From assembly GCA_003511885.1 (NCBI GenBank), contig DOIX01000188.1, positions 1 through 17,851 on the forward strand: DNA of 17,851 nt, given 5' to 3'. How positions within the stretch are numbered: the first letter of the stretch is position 1; every line of letters begins with the position of its first letter. Shown piece by piece: positions 1 through 6,505 of this stretch. The position numbers and the translations under genes were made by a program. The notes under the pieces are model-generated. The model was not told where the DNA came from. It saw nothing but the letters and a program-made list of their open reading frames with translations, and made no database searches. Origin of the DNA: Cyanobacteria bacterium UBA11153 (GTDB taxonomy: Bacteria > Cyanobacteriota > Cyanobacteriia > Cyanobacteriales > Coleofasciculaceae).

Positions 1-875
1 TACGAGTCTTTCCTTTCAGTGGTAGCACTAACTACAACCTGTCTTTAAATGCTACTCCGGTTGCACCGCCTGATTATGCGGGAAATAGTACTAGTGCAGC
101 TCGCGATATTGGGACTTTAAATAGTTCTCGCAGTTTCAGTGATTGGGTGGGAAGTGCTGATACTAATGACTACTATCGTTTCACTGTGGGTAGTCAAAGT
201 AATTTCAGTTTGGGTTTAACTGGATTAACTGCTGATGCCGATGTGCAATTACTCAATAGTGCTGGTAGTGTAATTACTAGTTCTAGTCTTAGTGGTAGTA
301 GCTCGGAATCGATTAATACTCAGTTAAGTACTGGGACTTACTATGTACGAGTCTTTCCTTTCAGTGGTGATACCAGTTACAATCTGTCCTTAAATGCTAC
401 CCCTACTAATCCTGTTGGAGGAGGAAGTTCAACAATTGGAATCGCAGTAGATTGGAATCTTGCTGCATATCGCCAAAATAATATCTTTTGGCAAAGTGGA
501 TACGCACCAAACTCAATGTATTCTGGTTCAACAGTTAATCACCTCGATGGTTCATTAGGCAACTGTACTTGGTATGTCAATGGTCGTTTACAACAGTTAG
601 GCTATAGTAAATATGCTTTGGATAGTATGTACGGGAATGCCTCTACTTGGGAAAATACCGCAGCAAGAGGCGTAACCATATCATCTACTCCTCAAGTTGG
701 TGCGATTGCTCAATGGGAATCAAATCACGTTGCTGTAGTTGAACGAGTTAACAGCGATGGAACAATTCTTATTTCTGAATCGAGTTACTGGTTTAATGGA
801 ACGAGTTATCTCTATAATACTCGTACAATTGCTGCCAACAGCCCCAGTCGTTTCCTAATTGTTCCAAGAGCATAG
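1..875 (+). CDS. Secreted CHAP-domain peptidoglycan hydrolase with PPC repeats (5' partial)
   Basis: The open frame runs from base 3 of the window to the TAG at 873-875, so the start lies upstream. A GTG at 147 falls inside the conserved repeat and is not the start. The visible part holds the end of one PPC (bacterial pre-peptidase C-terminal) domain, a complete second PPC domain (about nt 80-405, with core residues DTNDYYRFTV and GTYYVRVFPFSG), a short Pro/Gly linker, and a C-terminal CHAP domain (about nt 440-872). The likely catalytic Cys is in GNCTWYVNGR (codon 564-566) and the His in NHVAVVERV (codon 726-728). CHAP domains are cysteine amidases or endopeptidases that cut peptidoglycan, and PPC domains occur in exported enzymes, so an extracytoplasmic wall-remodelling or lytic role is inferred. 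The PPC units repeat at DNA level with a 345-bp period. The signal peptide is not visible. Confidence 0.85.
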   Translation, partial: RVFPFSGSTNYNLSLNATPVAPPDYAGNSTSAARDIGTLNSSRSFSDWVGSADTNDYYRFTVGSQSNFSLGLTGLTADADVQLLNSAGSVITSSSLSGSSSESINTQLSTGTYYVRVFPFSGDTSYNLSLNATPTNPVGGGSSTIGIAVDWNLAAYRQNNIFWQSGYAPNSMYSGSTVNHLDGSLGNCTWYVNGRLQQLGYSKYALDSMYGNASTWENTAARGVTISSTPQVGAIAQWESNHVAVVERVNSDGTILISESSYWFNGTSYLYNTRTIAANSPSRFLIVPRA

Positions 876-1244
876 TTTGTAGCTAGTAGGTTGGGTTGAC
901 GAAAGGAAACTCAACCTTATTGAGTTTGTCAGGTGCTTCAGCATATCAAAATCAATCCCTATTTCCCTAACCTATCAATCTGACGCACCCTACGCATCTA
1001 ATATCTTCCATACCGTTGAAAACCCGACAGAGAATAAATTCTCACCTCTAACAACTTAAGTCGGTTGAAACTGACAACTTGCAGGAGTAGCGATAACCCG
1101 GCAGTGGTTCAAACCACTGTCGGGTTTAATGGCGAGTTTGATGATGGGTGCGATAGCTTCGCTCACCTTCGGTATCGCGGATTTTCGCTAAAATTAACAA
1201 TTATGACAGCAACTTAGCACCCATTTTAATTTACAATTCCTTAA
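876..1244. other. Intergenic spacer with small hairpins, no gene seen
   Basis: No convincing coding frame. It contains an imperfect inverted repeat directly after the CHAP gene (889-897 with 908-916, 8 of 9 pairs, not followed by a T-run, so only a weak terminator candidate). It also has a 7-bp hairpin at 1060-1075, a strong 15-bp hairpin at 1095-1126, and a gcgata/tatcgc inverted repeat at 1150-1178. Such short palindromes between genes are typical dispersed repeats of filamentous cyanobacteria. Confidence 0.6.
1095..1126. repeat. 15-bp stem intergenic hairpin
   Basis: The left arm (1095-1109, AACCCGGCAGTGGTT) pairs with 1112-1126 (AACCACTGTCGGGTT) across a two-base loop. There is one mismatch, which becomes a G-U pair in RNA. 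A second small hairpin sits just upstream (1060-1066 with 1069-1075). No U-run follows on the plus strand beyond TTTAAT, so a dispersed palindromic repeat is more likely than a classical terminator. Confidence 0.55.
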
Positions 1245-1673
1245 TTATAGAGAGGGATGGCTAAGTCCGCCAGAGGCATCGCGTATTCGTTGTCTTTCTG
1301 CTATTCGATCTTCTTTATTTAATTGCAGTAATCTTACCGTTGTACGACCTTCAGGAGTCAATCCGACAATTGTTAAATCATCAAATATAAAGTGTTCAAT
1401 CCATTGCTGAGTACGTGGATTGAAGAGAAAACTAAATCTTCCTGTTTCCGGATCGAAAGAACCTAAATCTGTACCTTTATGACGATTACACCGCCAACAA
1501 GTAAATGCCAAATTATTGGCGTTTGTTTCACCATTGTGTTTTTCGGGAATGACATGATCGACTTCATGGGGAAAGAAAGCCACATCCGCAGGTAAAAGAC
1601 AATATTCGCAGATACGATTAGCCCTTTCTTCAACAAGGCGGCGGAGTGCTGCTGAAATATAAGTTGTACTCAC
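1245..1673 (-). CDS. HNH endonuclease
   Basis: A 142-residue HNH-fold nuclease. The zinc-binding cysteines are two CxxC pairs (C22/C25 and C59/C62). The catalytic beta-beta-alpha core is seen as EVDHVIP (D39-H40), the central Asn in NANNLAF (N54), and the final His in CNRHKG (H65). This spacing is standard for small stand-alone HNH proteins, so it should cut or nick DNA, or possibly RNA, in a metal-dependent way. The GTG start overlaps the stop of the upstream gene in a four-base GTGA, so the two are translationally coupled. Its biological target is unknown. The pairing with a short antitoxin-like protein suggests a regulated or toxic nuclease, but a domesticated or homing-type role cannot be excluded. 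Confidence 0.88.
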   Translation of the reverse strand: MSTTYISAALRRLVEERANRICEYCLLPADVAFFPHEVDHVIPEKHNGETNANNLAFTCWRCNRHKGTDLGSFDPETGRFSFLFNPRTQQWIEHFIFDDLTIVGLTPEGRTTVRLLQLNKEDRIAERQRIRDASGGLSHPSL

Positions 1674-2017
1674 GGCGCACTAACAAAATTTGCTAAACTA
1701 CCTGCTTTGAGCATAATAACTAAATGTTCAATCTGCTCATATTCATTCAATTCTCTTTCCTCTGTGGGAGTAAGTTCACCAGCTTGGCTGCGCAAAAGTA
1801 AACTACGCAAACGCTGTTGCATCTCTGGTGTGGGGCGAAAAGCAGCTATTGCTTCAGGTGTGGGTTGGCTGGCAATAAAATTGAGAATATAGCGGTAAAT
1901 ATGAGCAGGTAATGGTGGTTGCTGGAGACTCATACGCAAAAGTTCGGGGAGATTTTCTCCGACTTGTGCTAGTTGGTTATAGAGTTCTTCAGGTACTTCA
2001 ATCGCAATCTTCGGCAC
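1670..2017 (-). CDS. Antitoxin-like small protein coupled to HNH nuclease
   Basis: A 115-residue acidic protein. Residues 1-30 (PKIAIEVPEELYNQL, then a short helix) resemble a ribbon-helix-helix or AbrB-like beta-strand/helix start. The C-terminal half (about 60-108) is predicted helical, with the pattern PTPEMQQRLRSLL...LTPTEERELNEYEQIEHLVIMLKA, which I recognise from small cyanobacterial proteins encoded beside nucleases. The GTG start at 2015-2017 is supported by a good Shine-Dalgarno AGAAGG (plus-strand 2025-2030) seven bases upstream. Its stop overlaps the HNH start by four bases. It may act as partner, inhibitor or autoregulator of the nuclease. That is inference from layout and fold-like features only; no DNA-binding residues are diagnostic. 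Confidence 0.75.
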   Translation of the reverse strand: MPKIAIEVPEELYNQLAQVGENLPELLRMSLQQPPLPAHIYRYILNFIASQPTPEAIAAFRPTPEMQQRLRSLLLRSQAGELTPTEERELNEYEQIEHLVIMLKAGSLANFVSAP

Positions 2018-2049
2018 GGTACTACCTTCTGAGAGAGATTATTATTTTA

Positions 2050-2055
2050 ATTATA
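2050..2055 (-). promoter_or_regulatory. Candidate -10 box for the antitoxin-like/HNH pair
   Basis: On the minus strand this reads TATAAT, a perfect -10 hexamer, about 33 bases before the GTG start and upstream of the AGAAGG ribosome site. No good -35 hexamer is found 16-18 bases further upstream, so this is only a sequence-based candidate. Confidence 0.35.
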
Positions 2056-2470
2056 CTTCTGTCTTTGCTCATAAAGGTTGTTCCAGAGGTTAATTCTGTA
2101 TAAATTTTGTTAAAATATTGCTAACACCCAATACCCTGATTGAGAAAAAGGAATCTGAAAGCGGTTCTCCTCCCACCGACTCCCAGCGATATTTTCCTCA
2201 TTGTGGAAGTGGCAGATACTACTTTATATAAGGATAGATTCTCGTTCCCAGGTTGAACCTGGGAACGAGGGTTTGGAGGCTCTGCCTCCCTGCTATCGAG
2301 AATGGTGCAAGATCTAAGTTTCAACCGATTTAAGCTATTAGACAGGGATTAAAATCCCTGGCGGGTTGTTGCTGGTAGTTGTTGCAACTAATGTAAATTA
2401 TCTATTCAACCAAACCCAATCTAATTCTCCCTCAACCCACCCCCACAAATAATCTCACCAATTCCAACCC
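2056..2470. other. Intergenic spacer with palindromic repeat cluster, no gene seen
   Basis: This spacer lies between the antitoxin-like gene and the acylase stop. It contains the compound hairpin repeat at 2238-2303 and a perfect 8-bp inverted repeat at 2343-2360 (CAGGGATT-AA-AATCCCTG), itself a common type of cyanobacterial intergenic palindrome. The rest is C-rich low-complexity sequence (about 2400-2465). The one open frame here, on the minus strand, reads through the palindromes and has no family features. Confidence 0.6.
2238..2303. repeat. Compound palindromic interspersed repeat
   Basis: Three nested or adjacent inverted repeats. The outer pair is ATTCTCG (2238-2244) with CGAGAAT (2297-2303). 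Inside is a perfect 14-bp hairpin, 2241-2254 with 2256-2269 (CTCGTTCCCAGGTT around one G), and a 6-bp hairpin, GGAGGC-TCT-GCCTCC (2275-2289). The arrangement of 'cccaggNNNcctggg' beside 'ggaggctctgcctcc' is a layout I recognise from dispersed repeats in many cyanobacterial genomes. It could fold as a cruciform or as RNA stem-loops between the two transcription units. Confidence 0.7.
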
Positions 2471-4681
2471 TCAAAAAACCTTCCTTCCCGCCAAATTATC
2501 CTCAATTTCCTGCCTACTACGCCAAACTGGACGCAATTGATTCTTACTATATAAGACTAACTGATCGCCAATATGGGGCGATCCAGGTTGAGTCGCATTC
2601 CCATAAACATTCAATACCTTAGCCTTAACTGGATTGCTAAATTCAATCGCCGCAATATAACTATCCCCACCAAAAGATTGAAAACGTCCATCATTTGTTG
2701 GGGCTAAATCAATTACCCGAAAACTTCCCCACATTCCCGGCGCACCACTCGCGGGTAAATCAACTTTTCCATAACGTAATCTTACCACTTCACCCCAGGG
2801 TATATCCAAGGAACCATAGATTAATTTAACTGTATTTGCAGCTCCTTCCAGTAGTTTTACCGCAGCATCAGGATTTGCTAAACCATCAGGAGTTGTCAGG
2901 GGTGATTTAGCATTCCAAGGCGTAGTAAACCAATTAGAATTGGGCATAGATATAGCCCATATCCCAAAAAGTACCGTACCTCTACTATCAGCATTTGCTT
3001 CCCTATCCCAAGCGGCTAAAACATCAGCGGCTTCCATTGCTAATTTACTCCCAGATTTCCTGGCTGCGGCAATTAATTCATCCAATATTCGCTCCGCTAA
3101 TTCCATCCGAGATGAGAATTTATCAGCAATCATTTCTTCATAGCTAATTTTGGGCTTTTCCATCAGCATCCGCACGGAACGTTGGGCGCGAAAACCCATA
3201 AATTTGGGAGCCATGTAAGCTGGATAATCATCAGGATTTAGTACCTGTGGAAATGTAGTTGTCCAAGGTGGATCGTTAGCATTTTGTAACCAGCCGCTAG
3301 GTGGATTGAGGAGGCGAGGTAAGTCTTGATAGGGATGATATTTTGTCCATAATGTTGATGAATTGTCGCCAGGAATTATACCTTGCCAATATTGCCAATT
3401 TCCTTGGGAACGGATGGGTATATCACCATTAAATAGATGGAGAATATTTCCCTCTCTGTCGGCGTACATAATGGTAAACATGGGCAATTGTAAGGGTTTA
3501 ATTGCCGTTTCAAATTCTTGTAAATTCCTAGCCCGCGCCATATCCCAGAATTGTGCCATAATCTGAGATTTATCCAAACCAACCACTCGTAATGCGATCG
3601 CTTTTCCCTTATTTTCTCCTACTACGGGACCGTGAATTGAACGTTTGATAATTAATTTCTCTTCCCGCAGCGTACCATCTGCTTGTTTTACCTTTAATGT
3701 TTGAGTTTCTGTCTCAAAAGGACGAACATTTCCATCCCACAAATACCCGCCATCTGCTAATGTCAAACTATAACTATCCCAGCCATCAATAGTATTAACA
3801 GTAAAAGTCCAACCTAAATTATTATTAAACGCGATCGCAAATACTGGCATCCCCACCAAAGCCACTCCATAAGCATCAATCCCTGGTGCTGTGAGCTGCG
3901 CTTCATACCAGAGATATAAATCTGACCACGGTAAGTGAGGATTCGCTAATAGCATAGCATTGCCGCTGGTTGTATGTTTGGGTGCGATCGCCCAAGCATT
4001 GGAACCTGTTTGTAAAGTAACGTTATCCTTGGGTAAGGGCGAAGCATTCGGATGGAGAATTTGGGGTAAAGCCGAAAGGTTATCCCCCGAATGCTTCGCC
4101 CCTACAGATTGTGAATTTCGAGACAACTTGACAAACGATTTCTGAGAAGCAAGTGCCTCTACTTTTTGAGGATTAATTAAAAAATTAAAATGAATTACCC
4201 GCTGAATATGTCCTAAAACATCCACCCCATTTACTGGCAAAACAACCTTAACCCTATCCTCAATTTTATCTGGATTTTCTTGAGCATAATCATTAATTCC
4301 ACTAGCAAAAGCATCCAAATAATCCCGCATAATTGGACTTTGCGCCCCATACCATTCCCCCGCCCTTTTCGGAATAGCCATTGTTCTGACATACTTGTCA
4401 GATTTCACATATTTCTCGCCCCAATATTCGGCAGCCCTGCCCCTTGCCTGTCCGTAAAGTTGTAAAATTAAATTACCGTGGCTATTTCCTTGCGCCCATC
4501 CCATCGCCTTAAATAAACTTTCTGAATCTTTTCCGTAAATATGGGGCACACCCCAAGTATCCCAAAGAATTTCCGTTTGTTCTATTCCGGTAGCTGGGCG
4601 GTAAATGCCTAGGAATAAACATAAACTAAAACTTAGTAACGATAGAATAATTATTGAGATTGTGCTTTTTTGGGACAACAT
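2471..4681 (-). CDS. Penicillin/acyl-homoserine lactone acylase family protein (Ntn hydrolase)
   Basis: A 736-residue member of the penicillin acylase family, which is made as a precursor and cuts itself into alpha and beta chains to expose an N-terminal nucleophile. Residues 1-25 are a hydrophobic signal or anchor, so it should act in the periplasm or outside. The alpha chain carries the usual ILWDTWGVPHIYG start (about 38-50). The nucleophile is S227 in QTGSNAWAI, and the FNNNLGWTFTVNT region (285-297) supplies the family's oxyanion Asn. Substrates are amide-linked acyl groups: N-acyl homoserine lactones, beta-lactam side chains or other N-acyl amides. The cyanobacterial enzyme AiiC of Anabaena PCC 7120 belongs to this family, but which substrate applies here cannot be read from the sequence. 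Residues 193-217 are encoded by an inserted palindromic repeat. The gene lies 29 bp after the methyltransferase and may be cotranscribed with it. Confidence 0.88.
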   Translation of the reverse strand: MLSQKSTISIIILSLLSFSLCLFLGIYRPATGIEQTEILWDTWGVPHIYGKDSESLFKAMGWAQGNSHGNLILQLYGQARGRAAEYWGEKYVKSDKYVRTMAIPKRAGEWYGAQSPIMRDYLDAFASGINDYAQENPDKIEDRVKVVLPVNGVDVLGHIQRVIHFNFLINPQKVEALASQKSFVKLSRNSQSVGAKHSGDNLSALPQILHPNASPLPKDNVTLQTGSNAWAIAPKHTTSGNAMLLANPHLPWSDLYLWYEAQLTAPGIDAYGVALVGMPVFAIAFNNNLGWTFTVNTIDGWDSYSLTLADGGYLWDGNVRPFETETQTLKVKQADGTLREEKLIIKRSIHGPVVGENKGKAIALRVVGLDKSQIMAQFWDMARARNLQEFETAIKPLQLPMFTIMYADREGNILHLFNGDIPIRSQGNWQYWQGIIPGDNSSTLWTKYHPYQDLPRLLNPPSGWLQNANDPPWTTTFPQVLNPDDYPAYMAPKFMGFRAQRSVRMLMEKPKISYEEMIADKFSSRMELAERILDELIAAARKSGSKLAMEAADVLAAWDREANADSRGTVLFGIWAISMPNSNWFTTPWNAKSPLTTPDGLANPDAAVKLLEGAANTVKLIYGSLDIPWGEVVRLRYGKVDLPASGAPGMWGSFRVIDLAPTNDGRFQSFGGDSYIAAIEFSNPVKAKVLNVYGNATQPGSPHIGDQLVLYSKNQLRPVWRSRQEIEDNLAGRKVF
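4033..4105. repeat. Palindromic repeat inserted in the acylase spacer-peptide region
   Basis: The left arm 4033-4051 and right arm 4087-4105 are inverted repeats, matching at 18 of 19 bases (core GGGCGAAGCATTCGG), around a 35-base loop. The 'gtaggggcgaagcattcgg' arm is one I recognise from dispersed intergenic elements of filamentous cyanobacteria. Here it is read in frame on the minus strand, encoding residues about 193-217 of the acylase (from VGAKHSG to NASPLP). It ends ten residues before the catalytic S227. Confidence 0.75.
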
Positions 4682-4710
4682 TTTTGCTTTAGTCTTCAGT
4701 ATTAAGCAAT

Positions 4711-5448
4711 CTATAGTAATTCTTGAATAAACTTGTAAATTTGATTGGCGATTAAATGACCAATTATGGGTGGTACTGCATTACCTATTTCCAGCATATT
4801 TTGACTGGCAGAATGGGGAAAGACAAATTGATCGGGAAATGACTGAAGCCTTGCACATTCTCTAACTGTTAATCGGCGTTCTAGTAAATAATGAAAATGA
4901 ACTCTTGCTTTCATATTTGCTCTAACTGTGTAAGCAATTTCTCCTTGTTTCGATTTCTGATCTCCTTGTCCAGCCCCTTTAGTTGCTTTTGTGGCTACAA
5001 AATACTGGCTTTGATTAGGTATAGTTTCATCATCAATTTCTACAAGATCTCCTATAGCACGATCGATTGTAACATATTGAAAAAATAATTCTGGTGTTGG
5101 CGGTTTGGGAAAAGCTAAAATATCGGATCTTACACCAATTAAAAATAATCTGGTTCGGCTTTGAGGCAATCCAAAATCTGGACAATAAATATGCCAAATT
5201 TTAAAATTATATCCAACTGATTCAAATTCATTGATGATATGCCTTAAAATGTTGCCATTCTCAAGTTTTTCTAAAAAGGGTACATTCTCTCCTACTACAA
5301 TTTTTGGTTTATGCAGGTTCATATAGTCTTTCATTACATTATATAATTCTCCCCTAGAACCTTTAAGCCCTTTTTTAAGACCACATGATGAAAAGTCCTG
5401 ACAGGGAAATCCACCAATCAGGATATTAGCATGAGGCAGTAAACTCAT
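4711..5448 (-). CDS. C5 cytosine DNA methyltransferase, N-terminally truncated (probable pseudogene)
   Basis: The 245-residue frame has clear C5-methyltransferase motifs in order: IV (GGFPCQDFSSCG, catalytic Cys at about residue 16), VI (VVGENVPFL), VIII (QSRTRLFLIG), a short target-recognition segment, IX (RLTVRECARLQSFPD) and X (GNAVPP). Family members are normally 300-400+ residues. Motif I (FxGxGG, AdoMet binding) and motifs II-III, which should lie 60-90 residues before motif IV, are absent. In-frame codons before the ATG still read DLTQVD, a normal continuation, then meet a TGA at 5464-5466. Another frame reads EYLAVAQGNYLEI up to the same place, suggesting a frameshift. Only 86 bp separate it from the preceding gene, too little for the missing part. 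Alone it should not bind AdoMet. It is the third gene of a minus-strand run with two nuclease-like proteins. Confidence 0.85.
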   Translation of the reverse strand: MSLLPHANILIGGFPCQDFSSCGLKKGLKGSRGELYNVMKDYMNLHKPKIVVGENVPFLEKLENGNILRHIINEFESVGYNFKIWHIYCPDFGLPQSRTRLFLIGVRSDILAFPKPPTPELFFQYVTIDRAIGDLVEIDDETIPNQSQYFVATKATKGAGQGDQKSKQGEIAYTVRANMKARVHFHYLLERRLTVRECARLQSFPDQFVFPHSASQNMLEIGNAVPPIIGHLIANQIYKFIQELL

Positions 5449-5451
5449 ATC

Positions 5452-5506
5452 TACCTGAGTCAGATCTCAAGATAATTTCCCTGAGCAACAGCAAGATACT
5501 CAGGTA
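5452..5506. promoter_or_regulatory. 9-bp inverted repeat before the methyltransferase frame
   Basis: TACCTGAGT (5452-5460) and its exact complement ACTCAGGTA (5498-5506) flank a 37-base loop. This sits in the 86-bp gap between the nuclease-like gene and the methyltransferase. Methyltransferase genes are often controlled by operators or leader structures, so a regulatory site is possible. A chance repeat, or a scar of the event that removed the 5' end of the gene, fits equally well. Confidence 0.25.
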
Positions 5507-5534
5507 AATCTATACGATCGATTCATATACAAGT

Positions 5535-6008
5535 CTATATACGACTATCATACCATCCATTTGCCGTAGAAACAAGATTACTTATTCCCTCATTATTTAT
5601 CCTGTAAAAATCATTACTATTATTCAAAGTTAACTTTGAATAATTACCCTCTACCATCACAGGTTCAAGAATCCATTTATAATAACCTTGTCCATTTGCC
5701 AGAGTGAAAAAAAATAAACAAACGGGAAAAGGGAATTCAATCATGAATTGACTTAAACCTAAATCCATCTCAATTTCGACAATATCTTTATGTTCAATTA
5801 ATTTAGGTGTAGAAACTGTGGCTTTAACCTGAACTCCAAAAATCCTCCCCGTATAATTCCCATCTTTGAGAAGTGTCACTAAAAAATCTAAGCTAGCATT
5901 CTGTTGCTGTCTGGAAATTATGAGGTCATCGCGACGAGTCAAATACATGAGTGCAAGAGACTCTGAACGTTGTCCAATATACCAAGCTTCTTTTTCTTTT
6001 GTTACCAT
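5535..6008 (-). CDS. DUF4365-like protein, putative PD-(D/E)XK nuclease fold (second of pair)
   Basis: The chosen start is the ATG at 6006-6008, giving 157 residues, because a strong ribosome site (TTGGAGAT) precedes it by seven bases. A longer in-frame version would overlap the upstream gene by more than 150 bases. The N-terminal half shows GQRSESLALMYL (E16), a strand with LDFLV (D41) and GVQVKAT (Q60, K62). This E-D-QxK order is what is expected for the nuclease-like core of DUF4365 proteins, where Q replaces the second acidic residue. The C-terminal half (about 90-157) is rich in beta-strand residues and has no motif I recognise. It starts four bases after the stop of a protein with the same pattern and precedes a C5 methyltransferase fragment, suggesting a DNA-cleaving or defence role. 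Activity is unproven. Confidence 0.75.
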   Translation of the reverse strand: MVTKEKEAWYIGQRSESLALMYLTRRDDLIISRQQQNASLDFLVTLLKDGNYTGRIFGVQVKATVSTPKLIEHKDIVEIEMDLGLSQFMIEFPFPVCLFFFTLANGQGYYKWILEPVMVEGNYSKLTLNNSNDFYRINNEGISNLVSTANGWYDSRI

Positions 6009-6012
6009 GGTT

Positions 6013-6498
6013 TTATCTCCAATCTGGATCGTTAAAGTGCGAAAATAAAAGGTTATTTCTGTAGCTACTCCAGAAATCGTTGACTTCTTGCCAGAGAATT
6101 TCTCTGTTGGCTTTATTAATCGGAAAAGCTGTAGATAAACTAGATAAAGAGGTAATATTTTCTGCATTCGCGGAAACTATATAACCTTTTTCTGTGACTT
6201 CATCAATACCAACTATGTAGGTGGGCGCTGTATATGCGGCTATCCCACGTATACTATCTTGAGGAACTTTAACCTTGAGGCGGTTGAGTTTCTTTGTATA
6301 GCCTGTTCTCGTTGTTTTGACTTGTACGAAAAAATAAGGAATAATAGATTCAGTCCCTACCAACTCAACGATAAAATCAACATACTGCCATTTATCTCCT
6401 AAAAACTGCGGCTTGAAAATGGGACGAGATTGATCGTGAAATTCGGTCATCAAAACTGTAAATATTGCTTCTCCTCTCTGTCCAAGTGCGTCTCTCAT
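6013..6498 (-). CDS. DUF4365-like protein, putative PD-(D/E)XK nuclease fold (first of pair)
   Basis: A 161-residue protein beginning MRDALGQRGEAIF (E10), followed by KWQYVDFIVEL (D41) and FFVQVKTT (Q59, K61). This matches the E-D-QxK spacing of the next gene almost exactly and fits the DUF4365/PD-(D/E)XK-like core. Residues 85-161 have a hydrophobic strand (TYIVGID) and end in an aromatic-rich tail (LWQEVNDFWSSY). The two proteins are clearly different in sequence but share architecture, which suggests a duplicated pair that could form a heterodimer. The ATG at 6496-6498 has no Shine-Dalgarno and lies only 15 bp from the divergent hydrolase start. It is the first gene of the probable minus-strand operon that continues into the methyltransferase fragment and the acylase. 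Confidence 0.75.
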   Translation of the reverse strand: MRDALGQRGEAIFTVLMTEFHDQSRPIFKPQFLGDKWQYVDFIVELVGTESIIPYFFVQVKTTRTGYTKKLNRLKVKVPQDSIRGIAAYTAPTYIVGIDEVTEKGYIVSANAENITSLSSLSTAFPINKANREILWQEVNDFWSSYRNNLLFSHFNDPDWR

Positions 6499-6499
6499 T

Positions 6500-6505
6500 T
6501 ATAAT
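6500..6505 (+). promoter_or_regulatory. Candidate -10 (TATAAT) in the 15-bp divergent gap
   Basis: TATAAT on the plus strand sits eight bases before the hydrolase ATG, so a transcript from it would be leaderless or nearly so. The same A/T stretch read on the minus strand gives TATTAT close to the other start. No convincing -35 element was found for either direction. Confidence 0.25.

Noticed and set aside
889..916. Intrinsic terminator for the CHAP gene
   Set aside because: The stem is short and imperfect and no T-run follows, so it is mentioned only as an inverted repeat.
2121..2324. 67-codon minus-strand open frame
   Set aside because: It reads through the palindromic repeat cluster, has no ribosome site or family features, and its openness is explained by the repeats.
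6009..6167. Longer N-terminus for the second nuclease-like protein
   Set aside because: It would overlap the upstream gene by about 155 bases. The ATG at 6006-6008 has a strong ribosome site and gives the same architecture as its neighbour.
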